NCBI RefSeq assembly: GCF_002982315.1
Contig: NZ_MWZD01000017.1
Span: 372,001-436,000, forward strand
DNA: 64,000 nt
Direction: 5' to 3'
From: Leucobacter massiliensis
GTDB lineage: Bacteria > Actinomycetota > Actinomycetes > Actinomycetales > Microbacteriaceae
The notes beneath the pieces are model-generated. The model saw nothing but the letters and a program-made list of their open reading frames with translations, was not told where the DNA came from and ran no database searches. Both the position numbers and the translations under genes were made by a program. Shown one piece after another: positions 23,934-30,395 of this stretch. Every line of letters starts with the position of its first letter. Position 1 is the first letter of the stretch.

Positions 23934-24265
23934 GCGTCGTCACCGCCCCACGGGATCGAGGGCAGCTCGTCGGCGTCCTCGGCGATGTCCTCGAGCGGCA
24001 GGGGCGCGTTCCCCGTGCGCTGCTCGTACCGTTCAGCGAGGAGCGTGCGCACCGTCTGCGCGTCAGCCCCGGAGACGGGCTCGATCTGCTTGATCCGCAC
24101 CGTCGCCGTCCGGGCGCCGTCGGCCAGGCTCTCGACGATGCTGTGACCGCTGACGACCACGACCGCGAGCACGTCGCTCGGCTGGGGCCCCTTGAAGTGG
24201 TCCTCGAGGCTCTGGATGCCGTCGAGTTCCTCGTCGGGACGCTTGCTCGTGTACTTGAGCACCAT
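23930..24265 (-). CDS. small acidic phage protein, unknown function
   Basis: The product is 111 aa from an ATG at 24265 with GGAAGGAAA upstream. It has a beta core (DVLAVVVVSGHSIVESLADG; ARTATVRIKQIEPVSGADAQ) and an acidic C-terminus (DIAEDADELPSIPWGGDDA). Proteins of this size with VRIKQIEPVSG lie upstream of YqaJ exonucleases in actinophages. The role is unknown. It overlaps the exonuclease start by 4 bases. Confidence 0.6.
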   Translation of the reverse strand: MVLKYTSKRPDEELDGIQSLEDHFKGPQPSDVLAVVVVSGHSIVESLADGARTATVRIKQIEPVSGADAQTVRTLLAERYEQRTGNAPLPLEDIAEDADELPSIPWGGDDA

Positions 24266-24296
24266 GATGGGTTTCCTTCCGTTGGCCCCTGCCTGG

Positions 24297-24674
24297 TCAG
24301 GCGGGGGAGTCTTTCTCGTAGATCCGCACTTCCGTGCGGGCTTCATCGCCGGCGCCGTAGAAGCGCTCGACGGTGGCTTTCTGGATCTGCTCGTCATCGA
24401 GGTAGGCGACCTTGTTGAGGGCATCGAGCGGGAGCTTCGCGAGGTTGTCCCAGTCGCATCCGCGTCGTGTGCGGCGGAAGAACTTCAGATCGACGAGCAG
24501 CCGGCCAGCGAGCGGTTCCGCCTCGGGGTACGCCGCGCGGAATGCGGCAAGTACCCGCTGCTCCGCGTCCCGGGTCCGTTTCGGGGTGAACGCCCGCTGA
24601 CCTGTCGCCCGGGGACGTTCCTTCGGGAGGGGATCGCCTCCGATGCGGAATGCGAACCGGGGCACCCAGGTCAC
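24297..24674 (-). CDS. RusA-type Holliday junction resolvase
   Basis: The product is 125 aa from a GTG at 24674. The family pattern is GGDPLPKERPRATGQRAFTP near the N-terminus and the catalytic Asp cluster in CDWDNLAKLPLDALNKVAYL then DDEQIQKATVERFYG. It resolves branched recombination intermediates in the phage RecT/YqaJ pathway. GTG at 24665 is a possible shorter start. It begins within the end of the preceding membrane gene region. Confidence 0.9.
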   Translation of the reverse strand: MTWVPRFAFRIGGDPLPKERPRATGQRAFTPKRTRDAEQRVLAAFRAAYPEAEPLAGRLLVDLKFFRRTRRGCDWDNLAKLPLDALNKVAYLDDEQIQKATVERFYGAGDEARTEVRIYEKDSPA

Positions 24675-24678
24675 GGGT

Positions 24679-24918
24679 TCAGCTCCCCGAATGCTCGCTC
24701 GGTGTCCCGCCACTGCTCCCGCAGCCATCGCCCCAATCGGCGCAGAACGCCACCACGACGAGCAGCAACACGAGCAGACCGGGCGCTACGGCGAGGGCCT
24801 GCCACAGGGGCGAGAGCGTCCAGAGAAGGCCGCTCGCCGCGGCGAGCCCCGACATGACGGTGAGCAGGCACAGGAGCCGCCAGGCGGCAGTCGTCCATCC
24901 AGTCCGGACCCGACGCAT
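24679..24918 (-). CDS. small membrane protein, phage early region
   Basis: The product is 79 aa with two hydrophobic segments (LLCLLTVMSGLAAASGLLW and LAVAPGLLVLLLVVVAFCAD). The ATG at 24918 directly follows the stop of the preceding gene. A second frame in the same place (GTG 24922 to stop at 24671) gives an 83-aa Arg-rich protein that overlaps the RusA start by 4 bases. I favour the hydrophobic ATG frame because its composition is protein-like. Confidence 0.5.
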   Translation of the reverse strand: MRRVRTGWTTAAWRLLCLLTVMSGLAAASGLLWTLSPLWQALAVAPGLLVLLLVVVAFCADWGDGCGSSGGTPSEHSGS

Positions 24919-25215
24919 TCACTTCTCGCCCCGCTGCTGCTCGGCGTGCGCGATGCGCCGCGACTCTTCACAGTTCGGGCACTCGCACCCCATGCGGATC
25001 CGCTCGAGGATCGCCCGCCCCTCGGGCGAGTCCACCGGGATTGCGGTGAGGGGGGCGCGTCGGATCTCGTTCTCGATCGCGTCGTTCGCGAGCTTGAGCA
25101 TCTTCACGAGCGCACGCTCACTCCGACGCCGCCTCCGCTCGACCCGGAGCGTGTGCACGAGGTAGGTGCCGCAGACCGCGACGAGCGCGATCCCGACGAT
25201 GAACAAGGGGTCCAT
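24919..25215 (-). CDS. small single-span membrane protein, phage early region
   Basis: The product is 98 aa. Residues 3-21 are a transmembrane helix (PLFIVGIALVAVCGTYLVH), followed by an Arg-rich cytoplasmic stretch and a helical part with a CECPNC motif near the end (MGCECPNCEESRR), possibly a zinc site. CGGAAGGAAACC precedes the ATG, matching the leader of the gene at 23930-24265. The function is unknown. Confidence 0.62.
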   Translation of the reverse strand: MDPLFIVGIALVAVCGTYLVHTLRVERRRRRSERALVKMLKLANDAIENEIRRAPLTAIPVDSPEGRAILERIRMGCECPNCEESRRIAHAEQQRGEK

Positions 25216-25251
25216 GATGGTTTCCTTCCGAAAATGGGTGCAGTGATGGGA

Positions 25252-25269
25252 GCCCTCCCCAGAGAGGGC
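25252..25269 (-). other. small hairpin in early-operon gap
   Basis: GCCCTC and GAGGGC form a 6-bp stem with 6-base loop in the 84-base gap between the excisionase-like gene and the small membrane gene. There is no U-run, so it is probably only partial attenuation or RNA processing. Confidence 0.25.
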
Positions 25270-25299
25270 GCAAGATTTGGGCTGGGAGAAGAGCGGGCG

Positions 25300-25545
25300 T
25301 CAGTCGGAGTCGCGCGTCGAAACCGCGGAGGCCTCGACCCATGCGTCGACATCGCCCTGCTCGTAGATCACAGTCTTCGGAGTCGGCTTGTGGTACCTGG
25401 GCCCGCGCCCCTTCGCGCGGAGCTCCTCAAGGTTGCGTACAGTCAGCCCTGGCACCCGCTCGCACACCTTGTCGGGGGAGAGCCAGACCGGCTCGCGCTT
25501 CGGAGTCGACCTGCTTGTGGGCAATGCCGAGACAACGGCGCTCAT
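25300..25545 (-). CDS. small HTH/excisionase-like DNA-binding protein
   Basis: The product is 81 aa. WLSPDKVCERVPGLTVRNLE, followed by ELRAKGRGPRYHKPTPKTVI, is the pattern of MerR-like helix-turn-helix proteins of the AlpA/excisionase type, ending with the dimer-like YEQGDVDAWVEAS. Its ATG overlaps the antirepressor stop (25542-25545). It is early in the leftward operon, which suits an excisionase. A gap of 84 bases follows with a small hairpin (25252-25269). Confidence 0.72.
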   Translation of the reverse strand: MSAVVSALPTSRSTPKREPVWLSPDKVCERVPGLTVRNLEELRAKGRGPRYHKPTPKTVIYEQGDVDAWVEASAVSTRDSD

Positions 25546-26309
25546 GCTGCCGCTCGACCCAGGTCGAGCTGGTTACGAGGCGTGTACTTCTCGATGAAGT
25601 ACTGCTGCCCCTTCCCGGTGACCTTCGGCGTCTTCGTGAGCAGCACGTGCCCGTCGGGGTGCTGCCGCGTCGATTCCTTGATCTCGAACAGGCCCAATTC
25701 CATAGACTTCTGCGTCGGCATGTTCCAATCGGAGCCGCGACGCCGGATCAGGTACCCGTCAGCGCGGAGCTTCTCGAACAGGCGGTTCGCGCCGAACGGG
25801 GCACCGTTCGCGCGGAGGATCTTCGCGAGATCTCCCACGAGGATCGTGGACGGCGACGCCGCCACCGCCTCCGCGAAATGCACCTTGGGCGCGTCTGCGG
25901 TGATCTTCGCCTCGAGCTGCTCGACTCGGCGCGCGGTGATCGCGAGCGCCTGGTGCACGATCTCATCTTCCGAGAGCGCGGCCTGGGTGCCGTAGGCGCC
26001 GGTGCGGCGGATCTGCGGGAGTACCTCCTCGAACAGCCACTTCTCGAAACGCTCGGCGGCGGGGAGCTTCGAGGAAACGATGAGGCGGAAGACATCGGGC
26101 TCCGCGATGATCCTGGCCTGTTGGGTCCCACCCTCCGTCTGAAGGGGGGTGTGATTCGCACCCCCCTTGCAGTGCTGCCGGATCGCGCGCCCCGGCTCGG
26201 AGTATCCGAGCACCCGGGCGACGTCGCGGGCCACGAACCAGGGCTCGCCGTCGAGCACGACGTGGCGGACCTGCTGGCCCTCGAACTGGAAGAGATTGAT
26301 CGTGGTCAT
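25542..26309 (-). CDS. phage antirepressor (BRO-N domain plus C-terminal ANT/KilAC-like domain)
   Basis: The product is 255 aa. BRO-N occupies about 1-105 (VVLDGEPWFVARDVARVLGY; RIIAEPDVFRLIVSSKLPAA; WLFEEVLPQIRRTGAYG). The C-terminal domain spans about 145-245 (TILVGDLAKILRANGAPFGA; LFEKLRADGYLIRRRGSDWN). Such proteins bind phage repressors or DNA and favour lytic growth. It starts within the stop of the Cro-like gene (26306-26309), so it is transcribed from the same leftward promoter. Confidence 0.87.
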   Translation of the reverse strand: MTTINLFQFEGQQVRHVVLDGEPWFVARDVARVLGYSEPGRAIRQHCKGGANHTPLQTEGGTQQARIIAEPDVFRLIVSSKLPAAERFEKWLFEEVLPQIRRTGAYGTQAALSEDEIVHQALAITARRVEQLEAKITADAPKVHFAEAVAASPSTILVGDLAKILRANGAPFGANRLFEKLRADGYLIRRRGSDWNMPTQKSMELGLFEIKESTRQHPDGHVLLTKTPKVTGKGQQYFIEKYTPRNQLDLGRAAA

Positions 26310-26575
26310 CGCGCACGCTCCTTCGGGAAGAACTCCGATGCCTCGACGTCGAGGAAGGCAGCGAGGCCGAGAAGCTCGTCGACGGTGAACGCGCTCTCCG
26401 CCCGAAGCTTCCGAGAGAGTGCCGACTGGCTGATGCCGATCGCATCCTCAACTGCGGCTCGGCTGTTCCCACTTCGGGCGATACATGCTCTGACCTCGTC
26501 GGCTACCCGCTTCCGACGGGGATCGATGCCTGAGAGGCGCTGACGAGGCCTTTTCTGAATGGTTGCGTTCTTCAT
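26306..26575 (-). CDS. Cro-like XRE family regulator
   Basis: The product is 89 aa from an ATG at 26575. A helix-turn-helix of the XRE type lies at about 25-75 (VADEVRACIARSGNSRAAVE; ISQSALSRKLRAESAFTVDE; LLGLAAFLDVEASEFFP). The start is placed here because an in-frame ATG at 26602 lies inside the promoter spacer. It is first in the leftward early operon, opposite the repressor, and its -10 and start region resemble those of the repressor gene as an inverted repeat. It probably acts as the lytic switch regulator. Confidence 0.85.
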   Translation of the reverse strand: MKNATIQKRPRQRLSGIDPRRKRVADEVRACIARSGNSRAAVEDAIGISQSALSRKLRAESAFTVDELLGLAAFLDVEASEFFPKERAR

Positions 26576-26582
26576 GTGCAGA

Positions 26583-26612
26583 ACGCTAGATCGCACCTGC
26601 ATACATTGTCAA
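26583..26612 (-). promoter_or_regulatory. leftward early promoter (PL/PR-like)
   Basis: On the minus strand TTGACA (26607-26612, perfect -35) is followed by an 18-base spacer and TAGCGT (26583-26588) as -10. The ATG of the Cro-like gene is 7 bases further, so the transcript is probably leaderless. This is the best sigma-70 promoter in the prophage and should drive antirepressor, recombination and replication genes. Confidence 0.85.
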
Positions 26613-26642
26613 CATTCAGTACCCAAATATGCGAAATTGATC

Positions 26643-26648
26643 TAGGAT
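26643..26648 (+). promoter_or_regulatory. -10 hexamer of the repressor gene (leaderless start)
   Basis: TAGGAT lies 7 bases before the repressor ATG at 26656. The -35 position (about 26620-26625, TACCCA) is poor, as expected for a maintenance promoter that is weak or needs activation by its own product. Confidence 0.6.
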
Positions 26649-26655
26649 TCCTCAC

Positions 26656-27213
26656 ATGCATAACGGTAAGGGCTCCAATGCCCGCAAAATCGGGCCTATG
26701 ACCGAAGCGGTTGCGCAGGAGCTTAGGGCGGAACTTGCTCGGCAGCGACGTAGCGCAAAGAGCCTCGCCGAGTCGGCAGGCCTGAACCGGTCGACGCTGC
26801 ACAAAACGCTGAACGCTCAGAGGGCGATCGACGTTGATGATCTGTTCCACCTGGCGGATCTCTTGGACGTGAGCCCAAGCGAGATGTTTGCCAAGGCCGA
26901 AGCCCTGGCGCGAGCGGAACTCGATGACGGGCTTCTGCCCGGTGAGCGAGAGGGCATGCCCGCTGGGTACGAGTCGGGCGACATCAACTCGGATACTGAT
27001 CAGGATGTCGATGACGCATCTAATGTCGGTGGTTCCGGGCAAGATGCCACCGTGCACGATCTCAATGCACGACGCCAGGCAGCTGACCCCGACAGTGCGC
27101 TTGGCGCGGACCTTTCCGCGGACGAAGCGGCGGAACTCCTTAGAACCCATCGATACGCAGCAGACGAGCGGGACGGCCGCGACGAAGAAGCCGAAGCCGA
27201 TCCGCGCCCCTAG
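26656..27213 (+). CDS. phage repressor (XRE family)
   Basis: The product is 185 aa. The HTH lies at about 15-72 (MTEAVAQELRAELARQRRSA; KSLAESAGLNRSTLHKTLNA; VDDLFHLADLLDVSPSEMF). The rest is acidic and disordered-like (GDINSDTDQDVDDASNVGGS) with no LexA-type Ser-Lys protease domain. An ImmA-like protease gene follows 11 bases later, so inactivation by ImmA cleavage is likely. It is divergent from the Cro-like gene. Base composition is less GC-rich than structural genes. Confidence 0.87.
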   Translation: MHNGKGSNARKIGPMTEAVAQELRAELARQRRSAKSLAESAGLNRSTLHKTLNAQRAIDVDDLFHLADLLDVSPSEMFAKAEALARAELDDGLLPGEREGMPAGYESGDINSDTDQDVDDASNVGGSGQDATVHDLNARRQAADPDSALGADLSADEAAELLRTHRYAADERDGRDEEAEADPRP

Positions 27214-27224
27214 AACGGAGAGAC

Positions 27225-27623
27225 ATGGACCAACATCCGATCGCGCGGCGTCTCCATGCCGAAGCCGCTCGACGCGGCATCACCATCCACCGCGCACCCC
27301 TCGAACCGCCACTGCGCGGAGCCAGCCTCCCGGACCTGAACCTCATCATCGTGGATAAGGCTCTGGTCCTCCCGCAGTATCTCGAGACCTGCAGCCATGA
27401 GCTCGCCCACAGCATCCTCGGGCACGGGTGCTCCAACCCAGCCACGGAAGCGCAGGCGTGGAGATGGGCGAGTGGATTTCTCGTGGACGTGGACGAGTAC
27501 GCGCGATCTGAGCGCATTAATCCGCACCCCGCATCGATCGCGCTCGACCTCGACCTCACTACCAACATCATCATCGAGTGGCAGAAACACCATAGCCACC
27601 GCTACGAAAGGACCGCAGCATGA
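27225..27623 (+). CDS. ImmA/IrrE-type metallopeptidase
   Basis: The product is 132 aa with the zinc motif HELAH at 58-62 in CSHELAHSILGH, and a later Glu-rich helix (ATEAQAWRWASGFLVDVDEY) that supplies the third ligand. ImmA-type enzymes cut their partner repressor after DNA damage, releasing the prophage. It lies just after the repressor gene and before a SHOCT protein. ACGGAGAG precedes the ATG. Confidence 0.9.
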   Translation: MDQHPIARRLHAEAARRGITIHRAPLEPPLRGASLPDLNLIIVDKALVLPQYLETCSHELAHSILGHGCSNPATEAQAWRWASGFLVDVDEYARSERINPHPASIALDLDLTTNIIIEWQKHHSHRYERTAA

Positions 27624-28147
27624 CCGGCATGCAGCCGATCTACGAAATTACGAGCCACATTGCGGGCAAGAACGCGCAAGTACGCATCTGGCCAGACCGC
27701 CTGGAGTGGTCGCGCAAGGGACTGATGTCCACGGGGGCGAAGGCGGGCGTCGCTGTCGCAACGGCCGGGCTCTCTTATCTCGCGACGGGCATTCGCGGTA
27801 AGAGAGAGGGGGAGACCATCCCTATCCGTTCCATCTCCCATGTGCAGCGCGGCAACTCGCGACTCCAAGACAAGGTGATCGTCAAGTCGTCTGCGGGTGA
27901 CGTTGAGATGCGCGTGTCTCGATCCGAGGCAGATCAGCTGATCTCAATTCTGAACGCTCTGATCAACGGCACTCACCCTTCCGTGCAGACGGCACAAACT
28001 CAGGCTCCGGCCTCGGCTCAGCAGTCACAGCCGACGATGCCAGACGTCTCTGCGCAGCTGCAGCAGCTCGCGGGACTTCGAGACGCAGGTATTCTCACCG
28101 AGGCCGAGTTCGAGGCGAAGAAGGCTGAGATTCTGGCACGCATGTAG
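27620..28147 (+). CDS. SHOCT-domain protein
   Basis: The product is 175 aa. The last ~30 residues form a SHOCT helix pair (LQQLAGLRDAGILTEAEFEA, then KKAEILARM). The N-terminal half (YEITSHIAGKNAQVRIWPDR; GETIPIRSISHVQRG) is a beta domain like PH-type folds seen with SHOCT. A Gln/Ala/Pro linker separates them. It overlaps the ImmA stop by 4 bases (ATGA), so the three plus-strand genes are one operon. Role unknown; SHOCT parts mediate oligomerisation. Confidence 0.82.
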   Translation: MTGMQPIYEITSHIAGKNAQVRIWPDRLEWSRKGLMSTGAKAGVAVATAGLSYLATGIRGKREGETIPIRSISHVQRGNSRLQDKVIVKSSAGDVEMRVSRSEADQLISILNALINGTHPSVQTAQTQAPASAQQSQPTMPDVSAQLQQLAGLRDAGILTEAEFEAKKAEILARM

Positions 28148-28165
28148 TCGCGAAGAAACATAAAG

Positions 28166-28215
28166 GGCCCCCGCGGCACGCTCCGTCACCAAACAGAATG
28201 CGTGCCACGAGGGCC
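28166..28215 (+). terminator. hairpin after repressor operon
   Basis: GGCACGC (28175-28181) pairs with GCGTGCC (28200-28206), with outer GGCCC/GGGCC pairing. It follows the SHOCT stop by 18 bases and precedes the integrase, so it can limit read-through into the integrase. The U-run is not obvious. Confidence 0.55.
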
Positions 28216-28244
28216 AGAAACCGATCCACCAGGAAGGTGAACCA

Positions 28245-28286
28245 TTGAACACGATAGTCGAGCGCGCCCGAATCGCGGTGACCTGA
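28245..28286 (+). CDS. 13-codon leader peptide coupled to integrase
   Basis: A TTG start at 28245 follows AGGAAGG at 8 bases distance and encodes MNTIVERARIAVT, ending TGA at 28284-28286. The last A of TGA is the first base of the integrase ATG (TGATG). The integrase itself has only a partial Shine-Dalgarno sequence, so the leader may control its translation. The reading is direct; function is inference. Confidence 0.45.
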   Translation: MNTIVERARIAVT

Positions 28287-29419
28287 TGGCCACGATTAAG
28301 CCATACGAGACTGCGTCGGGGAAGCGGTACCGAGTGCGGTATCGGAAGCCGGACGGTTCTCAGACCGATAAGCGCGGCTTCAAGACGAAGAAGGAAGCCG
28401 AACTCTTCCTCGCGTCGACGACGGTCTCGAAGGCAACCGGCGACTACGTCGACCCGAAGCTCGGAAGAATCACGATCGGGCACCTCGGCCCCGAATGGCT
28501 CGCCGGCAAGAAGACCGTCGTGAAGCCGTCGCAGTACGCCTCGCTCGACTCCTCCTGGCGCACCCACGTCGACCCCAAGTGGGGGTCGCGCGAGATCTCA
28601 GGCATCAAACAGTCGGAAGTACAAACCTGGGTCGCCGCTCTGCGAGGGAAGCGCTCAGCGACCGTCGTGCTCCGCGCTCACGGCATCCTCGCGGGGATAC
28701 TCGACGCCGCGGTACAGGATCGGCGCCTATCTCGAAACCCTGCTCGTGGCGTCCAGCTTCCACGCAAGGGCAAGTCGTCGAAGACCTACCTCTCACACGC
28801 GCAGGTCGCCGCCCTCGCCACAGAAACGAAGCAGCATGCAACTCTCATCTACGTGCTCGCCTACACGGGCCTCCGATGGGGCGAAGCTACGGGTCTGAGG
28901 GTCAAGCACGTCAACCAGCTTGCCCGCCGTCTGAGCGTCGAGGAGAATGCCGTCTGGGTGGGGAACAAGGTCCACGTCGGCACGCCCAAGACTCACGAGC
29001 GCCGCAGCGTCCCCTACCCGAAGTTCCTCGTCTCCGGGATCGCCGATCTGATGGACGGGAAGCCCGCTGACGCACTGCTTTTCGGTACCGGCACGGACGG
29101 GTATCTGCGGCCACCACACCCGTCGCACTCGTGGCTCGCCAAGGCCTGCCGGGATATCTGCGCCCGCCATCAGAAGCAGATTGAAGACGGGGCGAAGGAC
29201 GTCATCCTCATGCCGGCGGTGACGCCGCACGAGCTCCGGCACACTGCAGCATCGCTCGCCATCTCTTCCGGCGCCAACGTGAAGGCGGTTCAGCGCATGC
29301 TCGGGCACGCGTCCGCGGCGATGACGCTAGACACCTACGCTGACCTCTTCGATGACGACTTGGACGGGGTTGCGAAGCGGCTCGATAAGGCGGCGCGGAA
29401 GGCGCGAAAGGCCTCGTAG
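28286..29419 (+). CDS. int: tyrosine integrase
   Basis: The product is 377 aa. An AP2-like arm-binding domain lies at 1-55, an SAM-like core-binding domain at about 60-155, and the catalytic domain has Arg197 (TGLRWGE), Lys235 (TPKT), His315 and Arg318 (HELRHTAAS), His341 (LGH) and the nucleophile Tyr351 (TLDTYADLF). It integrates and excises the prophage at a tRNA 3' end just downstream. Full length and no missing residue. A 13-codon leader overlaps its start. Confidence 0.95.
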   Translation: MATIKPYETASGKRYRVRYRKPDGSQTDKRGFKTKKEAELFLASTTVSKATGDYVDPKLGRITIGHLGPEWLAGKKTVVKPSQYASLDSSWRTHVDPKWGSREISGIKQSEVQTWVAALRGKRSATVVLRAHGILAGILDAAVQDRRLSRNPARGVQLPRKGKSSKTYLSHAQVAALATETKQHATLIYVLAYTGLRWGEATGLRVKHVNQLARRLSVEENAVWVGNKVHVGTPKTHERRSVPYPKFLVSGIADLMDGKPADALLFGTGTDGYLRPPHPSHSWLAKACRDICARHQKQIEDGAKDVILMPAVTPHELRHTAASLAISSGANVKAVQRMLGHASAAMTLDTYADLFDDDLDGVAKRLDKAARKARKAS

Positions 29420-29420
29420 G

Positions 29421-29443
29421 TTTGCCCACATTTTGCCCACATT
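29421..29443 (+). repeat. tandem 11-base repeats, candidate integrase arm sites
   Basis: TTTGCCCACAT is repeated in tandem at 29421 and 29432, directly after the integrase stop. The period of 11 bases is one DNA turn. A third related unit CCCACATTCGCCCC (29436-29449) recurs inverted at 29480-29493. The set lies between the integrase and attR, where arm sites are expected. Confidence 0.55.
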
Positions 29444-29537
29444 CGCCCCGTTCCAACCCGTTTTCATGCGGGGTGACGTGGGGCGAAATGTGGCGGAACC
29501 ATGCGGAAGTTGAGTCAGCGCCTGAGCGTGAGGCGGT

Positions 29538-29560
29538 TTCAAATCCCCCCGTCTCCGCCA
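29538..29560 (+). other. attR: tRNA 3'-end fragment (serine-type acceptor)
   Basis: TTCAAATCCCCC reads as the T loop and 3' T-stem, CGTCTCC as acceptor 3' strand, then G and CCA at 29558-29560. The bases upstream (29533-29537) do not pair properly with CCCCC, so the 5' part is phage DNA and only the tRNA end is present. This is the standard att site in a tRNA gene. An acceptor ending CGTCTCC suggests tRNA-Ser. The intact tRNA should lie at attL outside the window. Confidence 0.75.
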
Positions 29561-29572
29561 GACGAACGACAC

Positions 29573-29604
29573 GAAACCCCCGAGGGCCGGCCCTCGGGGG
29601 TTTC
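29573..29604. terminator. strong bidirectional terminator after attR
   Basis: A perfect 32-base palindrome: AAACCCCCGAGGGCC followed by GGCCCTCGGGGGTTT with outer G/C. Its place 12 bases after the tRNA CCA end fits the native tRNA terminator. It also separates the prophage from the leftward SDR gene. Confidence 0.85.
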
Positions 29605-29699
29605 TCGTTGCTGCGCTGCGACGCGCGGAGACGGAGCCAGGAGCGTGGCACCCGGAACGAGGAGCCGGGGCCGGGACCCGAAGCGCCGGACCCGGGACC
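29605..29699. other. host spacer without gene
   Basis: Between the terminator and the stop of the SDR gene there are 95 GC-rich bases with no reading frame, promoter or repeat that I can support. Confidence 0.5.
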
Positions 29700-30395
29700 C
29701 TAGATCCGCGCGATCTCCTGCCGGGGGCGGACGGCCAGGTCGGTGATGTGCGCATCGGCGGGGGCGTCCACGACGAAGCGCACCGCGGCCGCGACGGACT
29801 CGGGACGGATGTACCGCTCCGGGGCGTACTGCTCCGCGGGGACCATCGCGCGCAGCATCGCCGTGTCGGTCTGGCCGGGCGCGACGGTCGCGACGCGCAG
29901 CCGGTGCGGCTCCTCGTCGATCCGCAGCACGTCCGCCACGGCGCGCAGCGCGTGCTTGGTGGCCGCGTAGACGGCGCTGCCGGGCACCGGACGCGTGCTC
30001 GCGCCCGAGCCGATGAACACCACCGTGCCCTGTGCCGCACGCAGCAGGGGCAGTGCGAGGCGCGTGAGCTCGGCCGGGGCCGTCACGTTGACCGCGAAGT
30101 GCTCCGCCCAGTCGGCCGCCCGGGCTGCCGCGACGCCGAGCGTGCGCGCGATCGCCGCCGCGTGCACGAGCACGTCGAGACGGTCGAGGCCCGCGACGTG
30201 CTCGGCGAGTCCCTCGGCGTCGCTCACGTCGAGCCGCCAGGTCTCGGCGCCGGTGTCTGCGGCGACCGCCTCGAGGCGGGCGGCGTCGCGGCCCACGGCG
30301 ACGATGCGGTGCGTGCGGGAGAGCTCACGGGCGATCTCCCGCCCCATGCCGCCTGAGGCGCCGGTGACGAGGGCTACGGGGCGGGGATCTGACAC
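29700..30395 (-). CDS. short-chain dehydrogenase/reductase (SDR)
   Basis: The product is 231 aa from a GTG at 30395 with AGAGAGGA upstream. Classical SDR features: VALVTGASGGMGREIAREL (cofactor loop, about 7-24), DVLVHAAA, Ser in VVFIGSGAS, and YAATKHA with the Tyr-Lys pair. It overlaps the end of the FAD/NAD(P) gene by 22 bases, so both are one transcript. The substrate is unknown. The pair lies divergent to a peptide-type ABC importer with AhpD-like domains, suggesting a shared oxidative pathway (inference). Confidence 0.88.
   Translation of the reverse strand: MSDPRPVALVTGASGGMGREIARELSRTHRIVAVGRDAARLEAVAADTGAETWRLDVSDAEGLAEHVAGLDRLDVLVHAAAIARTLGVAAARAADWAEHFAVNVTAPAELTRLALPLLRAAQGTVVFIGSGASTRPVPGSAVYAATKHALRAVADVLRIDEEPHRLRVATVAPGQTDTAMLRAMVPAEQYAPERYIRPESVAAAVRFVVDAPADAHITDLAVRPRQEIARI

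Larger units (their letters stand above)
26573..26658. promoter_or_regulatory. divergent immunity control region with 20-base inverted repeat
   Basis: GATCTAGCGTTCTGCACATG on the minus strand (26592-26573) and GATCTAGGATTCCTCACATG on the plus strand (26639-26658) match at 16 of 20 positions. Each copy covers the -10 and the start codon of one divergent gene. The 46 bases between carry the leftward -35. This layout suggests that each copy is an operator where repressor or Cro blocks its own transcript. Confidence 0.65.
1..29560. mobile_element. temperate siphophage prophage, right part (left end outside window)
   Basis: A continuous phage gene set runs from the window edge to an integrase at 28286-29419 and a tRNA 3'-end fragment at 29538-29560, taken as attR. 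Late structural genes, replication and recombination genes and the early operon are all on the minus strand. Repressor, ImmA-like protease, SHOCT protein and integrase are on the plus strand. Terminase, portal, HK97-type coat and tape measure genes indicate a tailed phage with a long tail. Lysis genes, tail tip genes and attL are not visible and should lie to the left. Key genes look intact, so it may be inducible, which is inference. Confidence 0.93.

Noticed and set aside
24671-24922. GTG-started 83-aa frame overlapping the small membrane gene
   Set aside because: It has good overlaps with both neighbours but an Arg-rich composition; the ATG frame with two hydrophobic segments was preferred, with low certainty.
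29533-29560. Complete tRNA gene at the prophage end
   Set aside because: Only the T loop, 3' T stem and acceptor end are present; upstream bases do not form the other arms.
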